From the NCBI GenBank assembly GCA_965240325.2, contig OZ251225.1:682001-746000 (forward strand): a stretch of DNA of 64,000 nt, given 5' to 3'. The notes under the pieces are model-generated. The model was given only the letters and a program-made list of their open reading frames with translations. It did not search any database and was not told the origin of the DNA. The stretch is from Rebecca billardiae RCC1528 (lineage: Eukaryota > Haptophyta). Below, piece after piece: positions 11,064-23,565 of this stretch (its first letter is position 1; each line of letters starts with the position of its first letter). A program made the translations under genes and the position numbers.

Positions 11064-14000
11064 GTCAGGACCAGGTTCAGGCGTGATCGACGCCCTCCAG
11101 CACTGCACAAAGTCAAAGACACCGCCACATTTTGAAACTGAAAACAGACGACCGGCGCAACAGGTGCGTAATGGCGCGTTACCCTGACTTACCGCACCTC
11201 ATCGAGGCGGCCATTGCAGCAAGAACGGGGCCCCGCCCCGCGCTCGGACTAGTCGGAGTCGGAGGCGCGCGCGCTCGAGAGCCGTGCGCTCTGACACCAC
11301 GCGGCCCGCCGGAGCCGCAGTGCTGCTCCTGGATTTTGTTTGATTCTTGGCGCGAGGGAAGCAGACAGCAGTGAGCTCGTGAGTTGGCATCCATCGTGGG
11401 AAACTCGACACCTCTTTCCTGGCCCGGACGTACGTATGTCATCACAGATATCTCACTACTCTCAGCCACCTTGAGAGTGCAGCCGCGCCATTGAACACCT
11501 GCCTGCGCTGTCTGTGAGCGACGCCGCGTCGGCTGATCGAGCCCCTGCCGAAGTACGCGGCTTACTATTATTCATATCATTAATATTCCTGTTATGGGCT
11601 ACATTTAATTTGAATTTATTGAAACTGTCCGATTCTCTGTAGTCTGTTAACGCGCGCGCAGCGGGCACGTAACAAAACAGCCGTCGGTGACGACGGAAGC
11701 GGTGGACGGGGCGTTGATACCTCGGTCGCCCGGAAAGGCAGGGGCCAAAAGGCAAGGCAAAGTTGCCCCAACACGCATCTGACGGGCGTGGAAGGCGTGC
11801 AAATCGCGTCACTGAAAATCATTTCATGTCAGTTCTGCACAATATATATTCTGACGAGTTGCAGTGCGCAGCAGCGGGGAATTCGGGGGAAATGCGCGCA
11901 TATTATAAGACGTTCGGGAACGTTGACGAACGTTGAACCAGCAGATAGATCCTCGACATTCGCGTCGTGAATTAACGTTGTCTTACTCCGCCGGAAATCG
12001 ACGACGTTACGCGTCGTCACGAATAGATATATATACATATAATTCGTCTCAGACGTCCGCGCCGCCGAATAATGGCGGCGCGAATCGTCATCGCGCGCGG
12101 CCCGCGGGCCGGCCGGGCCGCGTCGGCACGGACGGCGACCACCGCCACCGAGTGAGTGGCCTCAGTGGGTGACACTTGTTAGAGCAGGACAGATACGATT
12201 GCACTCGATACAGCACGTGTGGGCTGCAGTCCGCCCTGATCGACCCCGCTGAGACGACGGCGCTCCATCCGTGAGCGCGGCCACCGATCACATCACTTAG
12301 TACACATGTCAATGCGTCGCAACCAACGGGCGCGCGCTGAAACCGATCACTACGGGGCCAACCTACCGAGACTCCACTGAGCCTCGGACTTTGGTTGTCA
12401 TCCGGACCGTTCTGCAGCGCCCTCAATGGCTGTGAGCTTGTCCGTGCGCGGGCCGCAGATGAGCGTGTAACAACAGTCAGCTCGTTGTCGCAGTGGGCAC
12501 ACTGGGCGTCACCAGAAATCAGAATCAGAAGCCACACAGTGGGCTCCGGCTTCAGACAGACAGAACGGCTTCAGTCCACCGGCCCCCCAGTGACCAGTCC
12601 GGTCCGACTGGAGCGTTACTATCTTGACACTGCAATGCCTCTGATGATCTACACTACTCAATAGCTCCGGCGACCACCCCAGGCGGTCCCTTGGACGACA
12701 TTACGGCCAGATGGATCATCATCAGCCACACCTCCAATAGGTTCAGACTCTGTTTTCTATAACTAAATACCCAGCTGGCCCGGGTATCATTTTCGCATAT
12801 GCCATACAGGTCGGTCCGGAACGCTCCCGGACTGTGCTGACATATGAGTAAGGGGCGGGTAATTACACGCTGCGTTCCTGAGCCGCAGCGCCAGAATTAC
12901 GCGAGATCAGAGAACCTTTCTTTCCTCCCACGCGCGCCATTGGTCGAGACGTCGCTGAAGGGGGCCGAAAGTTGAGCAGCGGGTAACCTTCTGTTAATGA
13001 CGTGAGTAAGTCTCGCCGTAGTGGGCCCAAAATTGCAACCTATGACTTTCGCTTGATCGTCCGATCTCTCGAACATCTGCCCCGAAGCGTCGCTTTTGTG
13101 AGGATACACAGCAGCATCTCTCCATCGGTTGATCCTGCAGGCCCTCAACGCTCCTAGACCCTTCGTCGGCGGACGATCTACGAGCGAGTGACGACAGGCG
13201 ACGCCTCCCCGGCACACTAGTACGAGGTCGATGGCGAACAACGCTCGTGCACGGACTAGGGGATGTTTGAGTGCGCGTAGCCTCGCTCGATACGACTGCG
13301 GGCAGGCGCGGCCGACGCAGTCCCGGCAGCTCCTGTTGTTTCTGCCTGCCACGCCCGCGCCGTTCATCATCCGTGCCGCGCGTGGCCCGACAACTTGCCA
13401 GCGCCGCCGACAAGTTGGTGATCGAAGGGCGCGATTTGAAGGTTCAGCCACCACTCAGGTGGGCATCCCGGGCCCACTTTGAGTTGTCTTCGATGCTGCC
13501 CACCGCGCTGCTCTCGACAGCCTCCGTGCCCTCGTGACAGCGCGCGCGTGCCGGCAGCTGCACGACGGTGCGGCAAGTCGGCATGGCTTGCTCAGTCGCT
13601 CTTCACCTCTGCAGTGCAGAGGATGGGCCACAGCGATTACAGCGATACTGCGGTCGGTGGCAACGAGCATACTCCTCATGACCGCCGCCGCCGCGTGCCG
13701 CAGCTACCCGCCACCGGACGTGCTGCATCACACGTCGATGCTCATGGCTCATTAGACAGGATCTCACGCTCATCCGTGGGCACCGTTGTACGTGCGGCAT
13801 GGCAAAGCCCTACTGACTTGGATGTGTGGATGCGTCGGCACGGCGGCAGTCGTCAGTGGCAGTGCTTGGCTCTGTGTCGCAGACGTGGCGCGGCGCCTGG
13901 CGCAGTCACGACGCACTCGTTGACCGGGCCACGCGCTGTCTCGGACACTGGACGGCGCGGCTCCGAGCAACACTCGCTCGCCGCTGGGCCTGGGCCTGCC

Positions 14001-15795
14001 GGCCCACAGGGCCTGGGCCGCCTCTGCCCACGCCGAGGCCTGGCCTAAGACGGTAAGGCCCCGGGTCACATAGCACGACGGCTCAGTGCCGCTGCCCTCT
14101 GGACCAGTGGCGGTGCTGCTCTGCCGGCTCGGGGCGACCCGCTCGCGCCGCGGCGGCCGTGGCAGCGCTCATCGACTCAAACGTGCCGCCGGAGTCAGGA
14201 TATTCGATCACAGACACGGTCGTCACTACGGTATAGTCGTCATCATGCACTTATCGCAGCATGCCGCGTATAGCGTGACTCACCTTGGGTCCGCGTGCTG
14301 ACTGCTGCATCATCAGTATTCAGTGCGCATATATTATAAACCGAAACGGTTATTACGGCTGTCAAAGTGAGTGTCAAGTGTCAGCATTGTCAGCTGCGCG
14401 CGCACGGGACAGACGGGGCAACGGAACCTTAGCCGCGTGCCCGTTAGTGAATAGTGCGGACGGTCCGCAGTATCGAGTGATGAGCAGTAGTCTTGTAAAG
14501 CCCCGCGCCCGGTACGTACCGAGGCTCCGTAGTAAATGTTGCAGTGACTGGGCCCGGCGGGCGTGCGCCGGCAACACGCCGACGGCTGAACCGGCTACGC
14601 CTCCAGTCTGAGTCGCAGATTACGAGCGCCCGCGCACTGGCAGCGGTCGAGCCGACTGGATTGTCAGAGTTAGTCAGCGAGTCGAGCCGCGGGCGCCGGC
14701 CAAGGCGGTACGGGCGGTACAGCGGTACTCCATCGAGCCTGCGTAGAGACCCGCTCACGGACTCCCAGCGCAGCGTGTCACTGCCCGAGCAGCATTGCGT
14801 GCGCTCGCGTGCAGCCCCCGGAGCCAGCCTGGGGCTCCGAAGGTGTGCTTGCAGCTGGTGCGTGACCTTACGAGTACTGCACACCGCTTGTTGACACTGC
14901 ACGCCAAGCCGATCGAAGGCACAACGTGAGGATGTGAACTGGCGGCAGCTTTCTGCGGATCTGGGCCGTGACCTCTGTAGGCGCGCGGGCACAGAGTGTC
15001 CGACGGCGAGGAAAGAGCTCGAGTGGCCGCTATCGGGGTCGAATAGGAAACATGCGACTCGCCGTACATCGCACGCCGACTGCTGGCAGGCTCGCCCCCC
15101 CCCCGCCCGCACCTGCACGATCAGCATCAGGAGCAATGATTGCGGAGTGCGCATTAGCCGCAGAAGAGGACCAGGTGCGCACGCGCGTGTGCAAGCAAAG
15201 GGCGACGCCCAATGTGGACCTACGAAGGTGTGCACGCGGCTGACACTGAGCGCTGATGTCCCTGGACCCGCGCGAGAGCTCCTCAGCCACGCCAATGTCG
15301 CAGAGACTCTCTGGCGGCCTGGCCTGGCCGGGCTGCGTCCGAAGCCCTGCCGCCCGCCGACGACCGGCGACACACTCTACTCGTCTTGGCCTCTTGAACC
15401 CTCGGTGGCAATCTCTCGCGATCTGCCTCGCCCGCATAGCACGGCTTTGGGCTCGTTCGCTCATCAATCGAAGACCGCCAACCGATGCGGGTGCGCTGAA
15501 AATGCGATTCTTCGTATGTGAACAATTGCGCGGCTTTATTCTCGCGTAATTCTGGCGCTGGGGCTCAGGAACGCAGCGTAGTAAAATAGAGTCTGAACCT
15601 ATTGGCAGGTGGTCGGATGCGACATTCACATTTCTCGTTGAATAAGTCATCAATGAGACATCAATCGCCAATCGGCCATCGGGCCGGTCGGAAGGGACTC
15701 TGCTGCATAGTGCATGGTCCGCTTGGTTGACTAATGAGTCTAATGACCGTGTTCTCAGGCTCGCTCGGGGCCAATAAGACGTAACGTCGGAGGCT
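11064..15795. other. Long intergenic region, no supported gene
   Basis: Open frames of 60-310 codons occur on both strands, but their composition is that of random GC-rich DNA (Arg/Ser/Ala-rich, few aromatic clusters) and none shows a domain motif. No TSD-bounded element was recognised here. The stretch around 13110-13140 contains GGTTGATCCTGC, a chance resemblance to an SSU rRNA start, discussed among the rejected items. Confidence 0.45.
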
Positions 15796-15821
15796 GGGGG
15801 GGGGGGGGGGGGGGGGGGGGG
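15796..15821 (+). repeat. Poly-G tract (26 G)
   Basis: An uninterrupted run of 26 G on the plus strand, 60 bp upstream of the (AT)n array. It is prone to quadruplex formation and to length error in sequencing. Confidence 0.95.
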
Positions 15822-15877
15822 ACAGCCGGCCAGCCAGTGGCAGGGTTTGATATTACCGAACATGAAGCCTGCAGTAT

Positions 15878-16640
<763 letters not shown>

Positions 16641-16890
16641 AAGGTCGTCGACACCCAGGGTGGGCTGGCTATGGTGAAGCTCACACGACGCGCGTCCGCC
16701 GAGAACAGCACAGCCCGATGCAAGGCCCAGCTTCTCAGGAAGCTCAGGTACGCGTCCGGCGCGCTGCCTGGATGCAGCACGCACATCACAGTGCCCCTCG
16801 TCGCCCGCCGCCGTTCGCTTGTACGCCTGCAGGTGGAGGTGTCCACTGCGTACCAGTATTCATTGGGACGGGCGACGCCCGAGGACAGAG
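16641..16890 (+). repeat. Diverged repeat copy (inverted partner at 18430-18790)
   Basis: Two blocks match the reverse complement of 18430-18790: one around 16660-16690 (GGTGAAGCTCACACGACGC type) and one around 16830-16885 (GTGTCCACTGCGTACCAGTA, then TTGGGACGGGCGACGCC). The intervening parts differ and the inverted copy is longer. Identity is clearly below 90 percent, indicating an old family. Confidence 0.6.
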
Positions 16891-18429
16891 GGCGATGGGC
16901 ATATCCTGGCACGGCAGGGTTCCATTCCAATTCAGCCCTCGCGGCACGCGCGCGCGCCGTACGCGCGCGCAGTTCTTCACGATCACCTCACGGCCGGGGC
17001 GCGACGCGCGCGCGCCCGGCGGCCTTAGTCAGGAGGCGGCGTGACTCTGACGATCGTGGAGACGGACTTTGTATACCTCTGTGGATGGCGGCATCGGACG
17101 CAGCTGAGTGACTTCAAGGTCCGGACCCGGGCGCCGAGACCGCGGACAGACTCGTAGATTTTGGACGCCGGACGCGGTCCTGACCGCTGACACCCTGACG
17201 AGTGACGGCTGACCTGCACCGGCCGCGCCGGAGCCGGGTGCCGGGCGCGGCAGCGCCGGGCGCGCCTCAGACAGGAGTCAGCTGGCATCAGGCTCCCGCT
17301 CAGGGCCGCGCAGGCGGCCTACATCAGCCTTACTGCTGCGGTACGGCTGATGCTATCTATATACTTATATGATCAGCATGCTGCTATATATGAATATGAT
17401 GCCATCTGCTCAGTCTCAGTAAGTCAGATCAGATCCGCCGGCGTCTTCTCACGACTTCTGTCTTGCGCGGACCGACTTAGGCCGGGCGTCACGGTGTAAC
17501 TGCTCGGACCCGCGTGCCACTCGGACAGCGGCTCCGGCTCCCGCCCCGGTGCCGCACTCGACTGGCGACCGACTGGCGCCGCTGTCTCGTCACTGACGCG
17601 TACGGCGGACGGTCTGACGGACTGACACGTCGAGTCCGACTGTCCGAGCCCTCGTCGGCTACTACGGAGTACGGTGCTATGACTGTCTCACGTTATCGAA
17701 CTGACGCGTGTCTCAGTCTGGCTCTCCTGTCTCCGTCGATCCGACTCGTCTGTCGGACCGTGCGGTCATCCGTGCCGGTCCGGAGAGTACAAGTCACGCA
17801 CTGAGTCTGAGTCCGGCGGTCCCGGAGTGACCGTCGGACTGACAGTCTGACTGCTGGAGCAGTATCTGAGCGGTACTAGCCGACGGTACGGACGTAGTTT
17901 AAGTTTTGAATAAGTTTGCAATGGCGACGGCGCCCGTTTAGATTATTAATCGATCGACGACGATAATATTTAGCGCGCGCGGCATGACAGCCGGCATGAC
18001 GATCGAGCCCGACGCGCCGAACTTCTCGGAGGAGGCCTGAGCACTGTCGTGACCGTTGCCAACGGTCACGACTCCGGACACCCTGGGACTGGCTGGGTGG
18101 GCGGCCGCGGGCCAGCCCGGTCATTACGCGGCAGCCGTCGTCCGTGTGTGACTGAACGACGCGGACTCGTCAGCCGGACGACTGACTGGCGGCGGCACCG
18201 CGTCCCGCACTCCGCCGCGCCGGCGGCGCGTCGGCGCGCGGCGACGCAGGCTTGGTGCACGACCGCGAAGGCACGGCAGCCGAAGCCAGTTGCGTAGGCG
18301 ACTGCGTCAGCACGTGTGCGCCCCGGACTCGACCGTCTGCCGCACAACGGAGCCTGTTGCCGCCACGCAAGCCCAGCGGCGCGCGCTGCGCACGCTCGGA
18401 CCGCGCGGGCTGGCTTGCCCTCAGCTGTC
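16891..18429. other. Intergenic, no supported gene
   Basis: AT-richer segments (17340-17400 and 17890-17975) alternate with GC-rich tracts. The motif GTCTGACTG/CGGACTG recurs frequently in 17480-17880 without a fixed period. No coding evidence was found. Confidence 0.4.
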
Positions 18430-18790
18430 CTCGCGCATCGCCTGTCCCAATCAATACGGGTACGCCGTGGACGCCTCCACAAGCCGAAGGCGAAGGGCGT
18501 GATCATCGAGTGCCTCGGATGCCAGCAGAAGGAGTTTGGCATCGGCACGGACGTCGGTGGGTGGACGTTCGACGGCACCGACAAGCACTCCATGACCGAG
18601 TCTGCCAGCTTCATGTACCGCCGCTTCTGCTTCGGCCCGATGCGTGAGACGACGTACGTGCTGAGCGGGCCGCAAGCCACTCGGCGGCCGGTCCACGCCG
18701 CACGCGGGGTGCGGCCAAGCTCGGCCTGACGGCGGTGTGGTTGCCAGCGGTCGGGCGTCGTGTGAGTTTCACCGCAGGCCGCCCACCCTG
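18430..18790 (-). repeat. Diverged inverted repeat copy enclosing an ORF fragment
   Basis: Reverse-complement relative of 16641-16890. The extra middle part (18490-18670) holds a plus-strand open frame with a protein-like stretch (ECLGCQQKEFGIGTDVGGW and a following MYRRFCFGPM), with no start or splice context. The minus strand is also open there, so strand is uncertain. It is most likely a captured or transposon-derived gene fragment. Confidence 0.5.
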
Positions 18791-19248
18791 CGCATTGACG
18801 ACCATGCAAACGTCGCCGTACGCGCCCGATCCCGCACGAGTTGCCTTGCACAGTAAGCCGTATGGCCCATCGTGGACGCCCTTCGCAAGCTGTCGCCACT
18901 TCGCCGCGGTCTGAGTCTCCTAGTTTTCCGCTCCCGCAAGCCTTCAACTTTGCTTGAGACCCCTACCGCTGAGAAACCCGCACAAATCCAGCGAACAGTG
19001 GCCGAGATGCTAACAAGATTGCAGCTAGGCCGAATCGGCATCATCGTGCCTTTCGGGATGACGATTGGCTCTTTCAACTTTGATTCCAAAGATTCATAAA
19101 GATGCTATTGAGATAATATGTCTCACTTTGTCCCGGGAGAAGTTGAGATGATCCATCGACCGACCAATGGGAAGGCAGAACCGCGGGCATCGCGAAAAAA
19201 AGCGTGAATTGTTCGCGGGTTGCGGCCCAGGCCCGACAAAAAACGCAG

Positions 19249-19420
<172 letters not shown>

Positions 19421-19449
19421 TCGGCTGCTCGGCTGCTCAATGTCGTAGC

Positions 19450-20201
19450 TGCTCAATGTCGTATGAAGATTTATAATGGGCCAGGCCCAGTGGCAGTGGC
19501 AGTCTGCGAGACGCGTCGCAAGTTGGCAGTCCAGCTTGCCCGCCGCGTGCGCCGCGGCCGCGATCTCGTCGCCGTCCATGTCCTCGAACAGCTTGGCGGC
19601 GTTGGCGATGCGTCGGGACTTGGCGCGCTCGTCCGATTTGTTCATCGCACCCGCCGCCGCGGCGCCGCCATCGTCCCGCTGCTTGCGCTTGCCGAGGCGG
19701 TTGGAGTTGCCGCGCATCGACCGCGAGCGCGCCGCGCATCGACCGCCAGCTGGCCCCTCGTGCACCAGCTTGGCCAGGCGCGGCGAGCGACCACCTCCAG
19801 CGGCCAGGCGGAGTTGACCGCCTTGGCGACAGGGTCCACGCGCCACACCGTCTTGGTGCGCGAGTCCCACGCGCCCGGAAGCGACGCCTGCGTGGTCTGC
19901 GCGTCGGGCAGGTCGAGAAGATGCGCCTCACCATGATCAGGCTCAGCGCCTCGATCACCACCTGCTTCGCCGTGTCGATCATCTTGGCACGCCTTGCTCG
20001 CACACGGTCGCGTAGTGACTAGTGTCTTGCGCACGCAACTTGCCCACCACCTTGGTTAGCACGTGGCAGCGGCGGTCCTGGATGCGCTGATGCACCTGGC
20101 CCGAGAGCAGCGGGTTGTTGCAGCTCGGGCAGAACGCCCGCACCGCCATCTGCGGCGCCAGCACCTGCTCCTTCGCGTCGCGCAGTGTCGCAGTCGTCAC
20201 G
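19450..20201 (-). pseudogene. Frameshifted remnant of a zinc-ribbon-containing protein
   Basis: Reading the minus strand from 20201, protein-like segments follow one another in different frames. The first is a ~70-residue segment with a CPSC zinc-knuckle half (AFCPSCNNPLLSGQVHQRI) that continues to HYATVCEQ. The next begins AKMIDTAKQVVIEALSLIMV, and then comes one with [20 protein letters not shown]. The last contains [10 protein letters not shown] and [20 protein letters not shown]. At least three frame changes without splice consensus are needed, and no ATG opens the first segment (GTG at 20201). The CPSC and VCEQ pairs suggest a four-ligand zinc site with the last pair damaged. The (AT)n module lies just downstream. 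The function and family are unknown, and a transposon or viral-type origin is possible. Confidence 0.5.
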
Positions 20202-20627
20202 CCGCGGCCTGCGGTCCGCCGGTCCGCGCGTGCACGCGGTAGAGTTTCGCCCGGTGTCGTTTCAGAACGGCCCGATGTCGTGCGTCCCCAAGCGCATCAA
20301 CGCGTTCCGCATGCCGAGCCGGTTCGCGTGCGCGTCCAGGAATCAGGATTTCTGATCTGTCTTGCGCGCCCGCGCCGCGTCGCCGGCGTTTGACTGGGTC
20401 GAGAGGTCCACTGGTCATCGACTCATCGCGGGAGCGATCGCCGGACCGCCCAGTCCGGACTCGGAGTGGATCACTGTTGTCTGGTGCTGGGCGGAGTCCG
20501 GCCCCGGGCATTACCACAATGGCGCAGATTCGTTTACTGACAATGTGACGGCCGTCCAACGACATACGCGAAATGACCCGGGCGCGGCCTTTTAAGCTTG
20601 GGATGGACAGCATTGTACCGTACCCCT

Positions 20628-20772
20628 CAAAAAATCGAAAACTCACCCTCCAACAACCCTAAACATCGTCCCCCGTCCCCTTTTCTTTGATCAAAAGATC
20701 TTTTTGACAACGTAGTGAGGGCCCCCGGTGGGGCTCCACGCTACGCGCTCCGCCCTGCACCGCGGGCCATAA
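20628..20772 (+). repeat. Half copy of the foldback element at 48841-49169
   Basis: Matches the left arm of the foldback element: ATCGTCCCCCGTCCC, TTTCTTTGATCA..GATCTTTTTG, a GGGCCC..GGTG..GGGCTCCACGCT block and GCGCTCCGCCCTGCACCGCG. It stops at the point corresponding to the foldback centre (CCATAA), so only one arm is present. Confidence 0.85.
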
Positions 20773-20915
20773 GCTGCGCTGCGTAGTGCGTAATCACTAA
20801 GTAGCATACTACAGTAAGTGAAACCCGCGCGACGTTACAACTTACCACTTAGTACACTGGTGCACAGTCATCCTGCTCCGCACGTCGCACTCGTGAACTC
20901 GTCCGGCCAGCGCGC

Positions 20916-22019
20916 CTACTCGTGCGGCGACGAGGCGCCCAAGCCTGCGGGCGCGTTCTCCGCCCCTTCGTCGCCCACCATGGTCTCAATGTCGCTCGCC
21001 ACCGCCTCCGCGTGCAGGCCCTGCGCGCGATCGTCCACCTTGATGAACGGGGACGACGGGCCGCGCTGGGCCGGGCGCGGCAGTTGAAAGGAGTCACGCC
21101 GGACGACGGTCGACAGCAGGCCCTCCATGTCGTGGAGGAGGGCCTCGACGTAGATCGAGTCGATGGCAACCTCCACCGTGGTGCGGCGCTGGAGGGGCTG
21201 CTGCGCACGGAGCATGGCGCTGTACTCGTCCGCGGCAAACATGGGCAGGAAGGTCGCCGTGTTGGCAAACACGTTCTTCACAAAGAGGCTGAACCACGCA
21301 CGGCCCACGTACTGGGGCCGGAGCATGCTGCCGACGAGGCTCATCCGCTCGGCGGCCGTGGCGTTGGGCCCGAGCTTGGCGTGCACGGTCGAGCCGGTCT
21401 CCGTGATCAGGCCCGCCGTGGTCTCGACCACTGAGACGAGCGGCCCCACTACCGCCGAGAGGTAGGCTGCGTTGCCGGCGACCTGCGCCTCCGAGCGTGG
21501 CGGGCGGTAGTCGCGGCCGCGCGCGAAGGGCACGAGGAAGTCTTTCGTCCCGAAGCAGAACATGGTGCGCAGCGCCTCGCCCGGGCCGAAGATGGCCGTG
21601 TTGCCCAGGTAGGAGCGCAGGCCATCGCGCGTGAAGTAGATGCGGCGAATGGCGGTCGGATAGTTCTCGCCGTTGAGCTTGGCGAGCTGGAGCATGCGGA
21701 ACACGTTGAATACGGGGGAGAAGAGCAGACCCGACACGAAGGAAGCCGTGAAGGGCCCTCGCTCGCGCATCTCCTGGGGTATGAAGAGGTTGAGGGTCGT
21801 TGCCGTCACCTTCATGCCCGTGCGCGCCACCGCGCCAGCGTACGCAATGCCGGGGCTGCTGAACGTGGCGCGAAAGTGGTGCGCCAGCGAATGTCCCATG
21901 ACTGCGTCCTGGGCGACGACCACGCGGAAGCGGTCAAGGGGGATGGCGAAGACATTGCCCACGCCCGCCGACGAGACGCCGCCGGCAAGCCGGATCGTGT
22001 CCTCGGAAGGTGGGGCCAT
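20916..22019 (-). CDS. Polytopic membrane protein resembling the mitochondrial carrier (SLC25) fold
   Basis: A single-exon frame of 367 codons from ATG 22019. The open frame extends to a GTG six codons earlier, but the ATG is preferred. Several hydrophobic segments (around GIAYAGAVARTG, FVSGLLFSPVFNVF, LGNTAIFGPGEALR and YLSAVVGPLVSVVET) alternate with basic loops. One block (SPVFNVFRMLQ, ~50 residues, then GLRSYLGNTAIF) resembles a degenerate SLC25 repeat: P-x-D-x-x-K/R-x-R-x-Q, followed 25-40 residues later by 'eG...ly.G'. The acidic residue of the signature is missing. The length fits a carrier of 300-370 aa. The C-terminal 80 residues are hydrophilic. The coding call is strong and the family call is tentative. 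It could be another uncharacterised membrane family. Confidence 0.75.
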   Translation of the reverse strand: MAPPSEDTIRLAGGVSSAGVGNVFAIPLDRFRVVVAQDAVMGHSLAHHFRATFSSPGIAYAGAVARTGMKVTATTLNLFIPQEMRERGPFTASFVSGLLFSPVFNVFRMLQLAKLNGENYPTAIRRIYFTRDGLRSYLGNTAIFGPGEALRTMFCFGTKDFLVPFARGRDYRPPRSEAQVAGNAAYLSAVVGPLVSVVETTAGLITETGSTVHAKLGPNATAAERMSLVGSMLRPQYVGRAWFSLFVKNVFANTATFLPMFAADEYSAMLRAQQPLQRRTTVEVAIDSIYVEALLHDMEGLLSTVVRRDSFQLPRPAQRGPSSPFIKVDDRAQGLHAEAVASDIETMVGDEGAENAPAGLGASSPHE

Positions 22020-23565
22020 GCCGATTCGCGCGAACACGCGCGGGCGCGATTCAGGACCGCCCTTGATTCATCAGGCATTCAGGCCAGGCCGTTCGTGCCC
22101 ATCGATCACTCCGCCGCGCAATCTGAATTCAGAGTAGCGCTTCGATCTACAGTTTTCGCACGCGTGCGCCAACCGAAGGATGGTCGCAGATCTGTCCCGG
22201 ACGGATTTACTATATTTGATTCTGATCACGAGTCCCACCTCATCAAGAGCCCACTCGCGTGAAGCGAGTGCGATGGCGGAGAGTACCAGCCAGTCAGGAA
22301 CCCATAGCGGGCGCGAATAAAAAACTGTGCCCTGGCGGGCGGGGGGGTCGGCGGGCCGTGCCAGTGCTGTCGCCACCCGTCCGGCAGCCCCCTACATGAA
22401 CATCTATAAAGGCCGTTCCAGACAGCTTTTGCAGCTGAGTTTCCCGGGTACTTTTCCACGGGCAATTGTTCTATTCGTACATAGAAGGCACGCCGGAAGA
22501 AAAAAATGCGTTCCAGACAGCCTTTTGCAGCCGCTCCGTGGAGAAACGAGATACGGAAAGACATAGAGGAGATTGCAAGAAAAGTCCCAAACGCGGGAAA
22601 GATTGGCGGCGAAAGCCGCGAAAGGCGCGGAGAGGGTTGCAAGGAGAGTTGGCCAGCTCGGCAGCGTCCTGTGCCGGCTGCTTGGCACGTGCGCCCCGTC
22701 ACATGTGGTCCGGGGAGCGCTCGGAGTCGGTCGAGTCAGCCGCGGGAGATACGTCGCCTCTCGCTCTGCGTCTAGTGCGTTCCCACTCATTCGAATGTGA
22801 CGAGCTGTCCGCCACGCACAAGCCGGGCGTTGTCGGGCGCCGCTGTTCAAATCTGTGCGTCCTGTGGGCTGTTGTCGAGGGCTGATCAAGCCAGGAAGGG
22901 ACAGCTCTCTGTCGGGAGACGCAAGACGCCCCAGCCGTCATTCGAGGCCCCAGGAACAACTGCACATGCCACGTCAAGCTCAAGTCGCAAGGCGGCACGG
23001 CGCCGGCAACTTGAGTCTACGCCGCACGCTGCACGACAGAGAGCGATGACCTCAGTGTCGCGGGGCACAAGGCCGTGCGACCGATCATAGTCGTGCGCGC
23101 CATGGAGCACGCCACTCCTGTCGCCAACGATCACCGCGCGTTTGCGCGCACGTGCGGGCACGTGACGAGCCACGTGGTTTGGCGTCGTCATGCCCCGCGG
23201 CCCGAGACACCCTCTGCCGCGCATCTGGGGACGGCTCTCTTGAAGGAGGCCAGATTCCTCAGCGCGATCTCCTTCTTATTGAGCTACGATTCCCCCGGAG
23301 GAAAAAGAAAGTCAACGGTTGTTTCGGCCGAAAACAACCGTTGACTGCTTTCTTTTTCCTCCGACGGGTTTCGTCGTTTTTTTGTCTTCGGAATTGTTGT
23401 AGAAATTGTCCGAAGGAAAAAAAAGCCGTGCGTGTCCAAAAACTGTCTAGAACGGGCTTAAGGCCCTACATGGCCTATGTCACTATACTATGTGCACTTC
23501 AAGGCCCCTGGTATTGGAAAATACCCGCAGCTATTCGTTGCCAGTCCATTTCATAGTCACTGAGC
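22020..23565. other. Intergenic region with short direct repeats
   Basis: Upstream region of the carrier-like gene. CGTTCCAGACAGC followed by TTTTGCAGC occurs twice (about 22406 and 22507), and a hairpin element lies at 23297-23362. Small frames such as that at 22573-22800 are basic and unrecognised. I see no supported gene. Confidence 0.45.
23297..23362. repeat. Hairpin-forming inverted repeat (~66 bp), possible miniature foldback
   Basis: The left arm reads GGAGGAAAAAGAAAGTCAAC, then GGTTGTTT. The right arm is its reverse complement with one extra GC. The centre is CGGCCG. The T/A-rich tract that follows (to ~23425) contains a weaker second pairing around TTCGGAATTG / AATTGTCCGAA. Confidence 0.85.

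Noticed and set aside
13110-13145. GGTTGATCCTGC, resembling the start of an SSU rRNA gene
   Set aside because: The sequence on both sides does not follow rRNA; a 12-base coincidence.
13479-14048. 189-codon plus-strand frame
   Set aside because: Starts at a weak position, overlaps other frames of similar quality on both strands, and has no domain-like block.
14444-15863. Two long minus-strand frames (277-309 codons)
   Set aside because: Composition is generic Arg/Ser-rich; one begins inside the poly-G region. No motif, no splice-supported extension.
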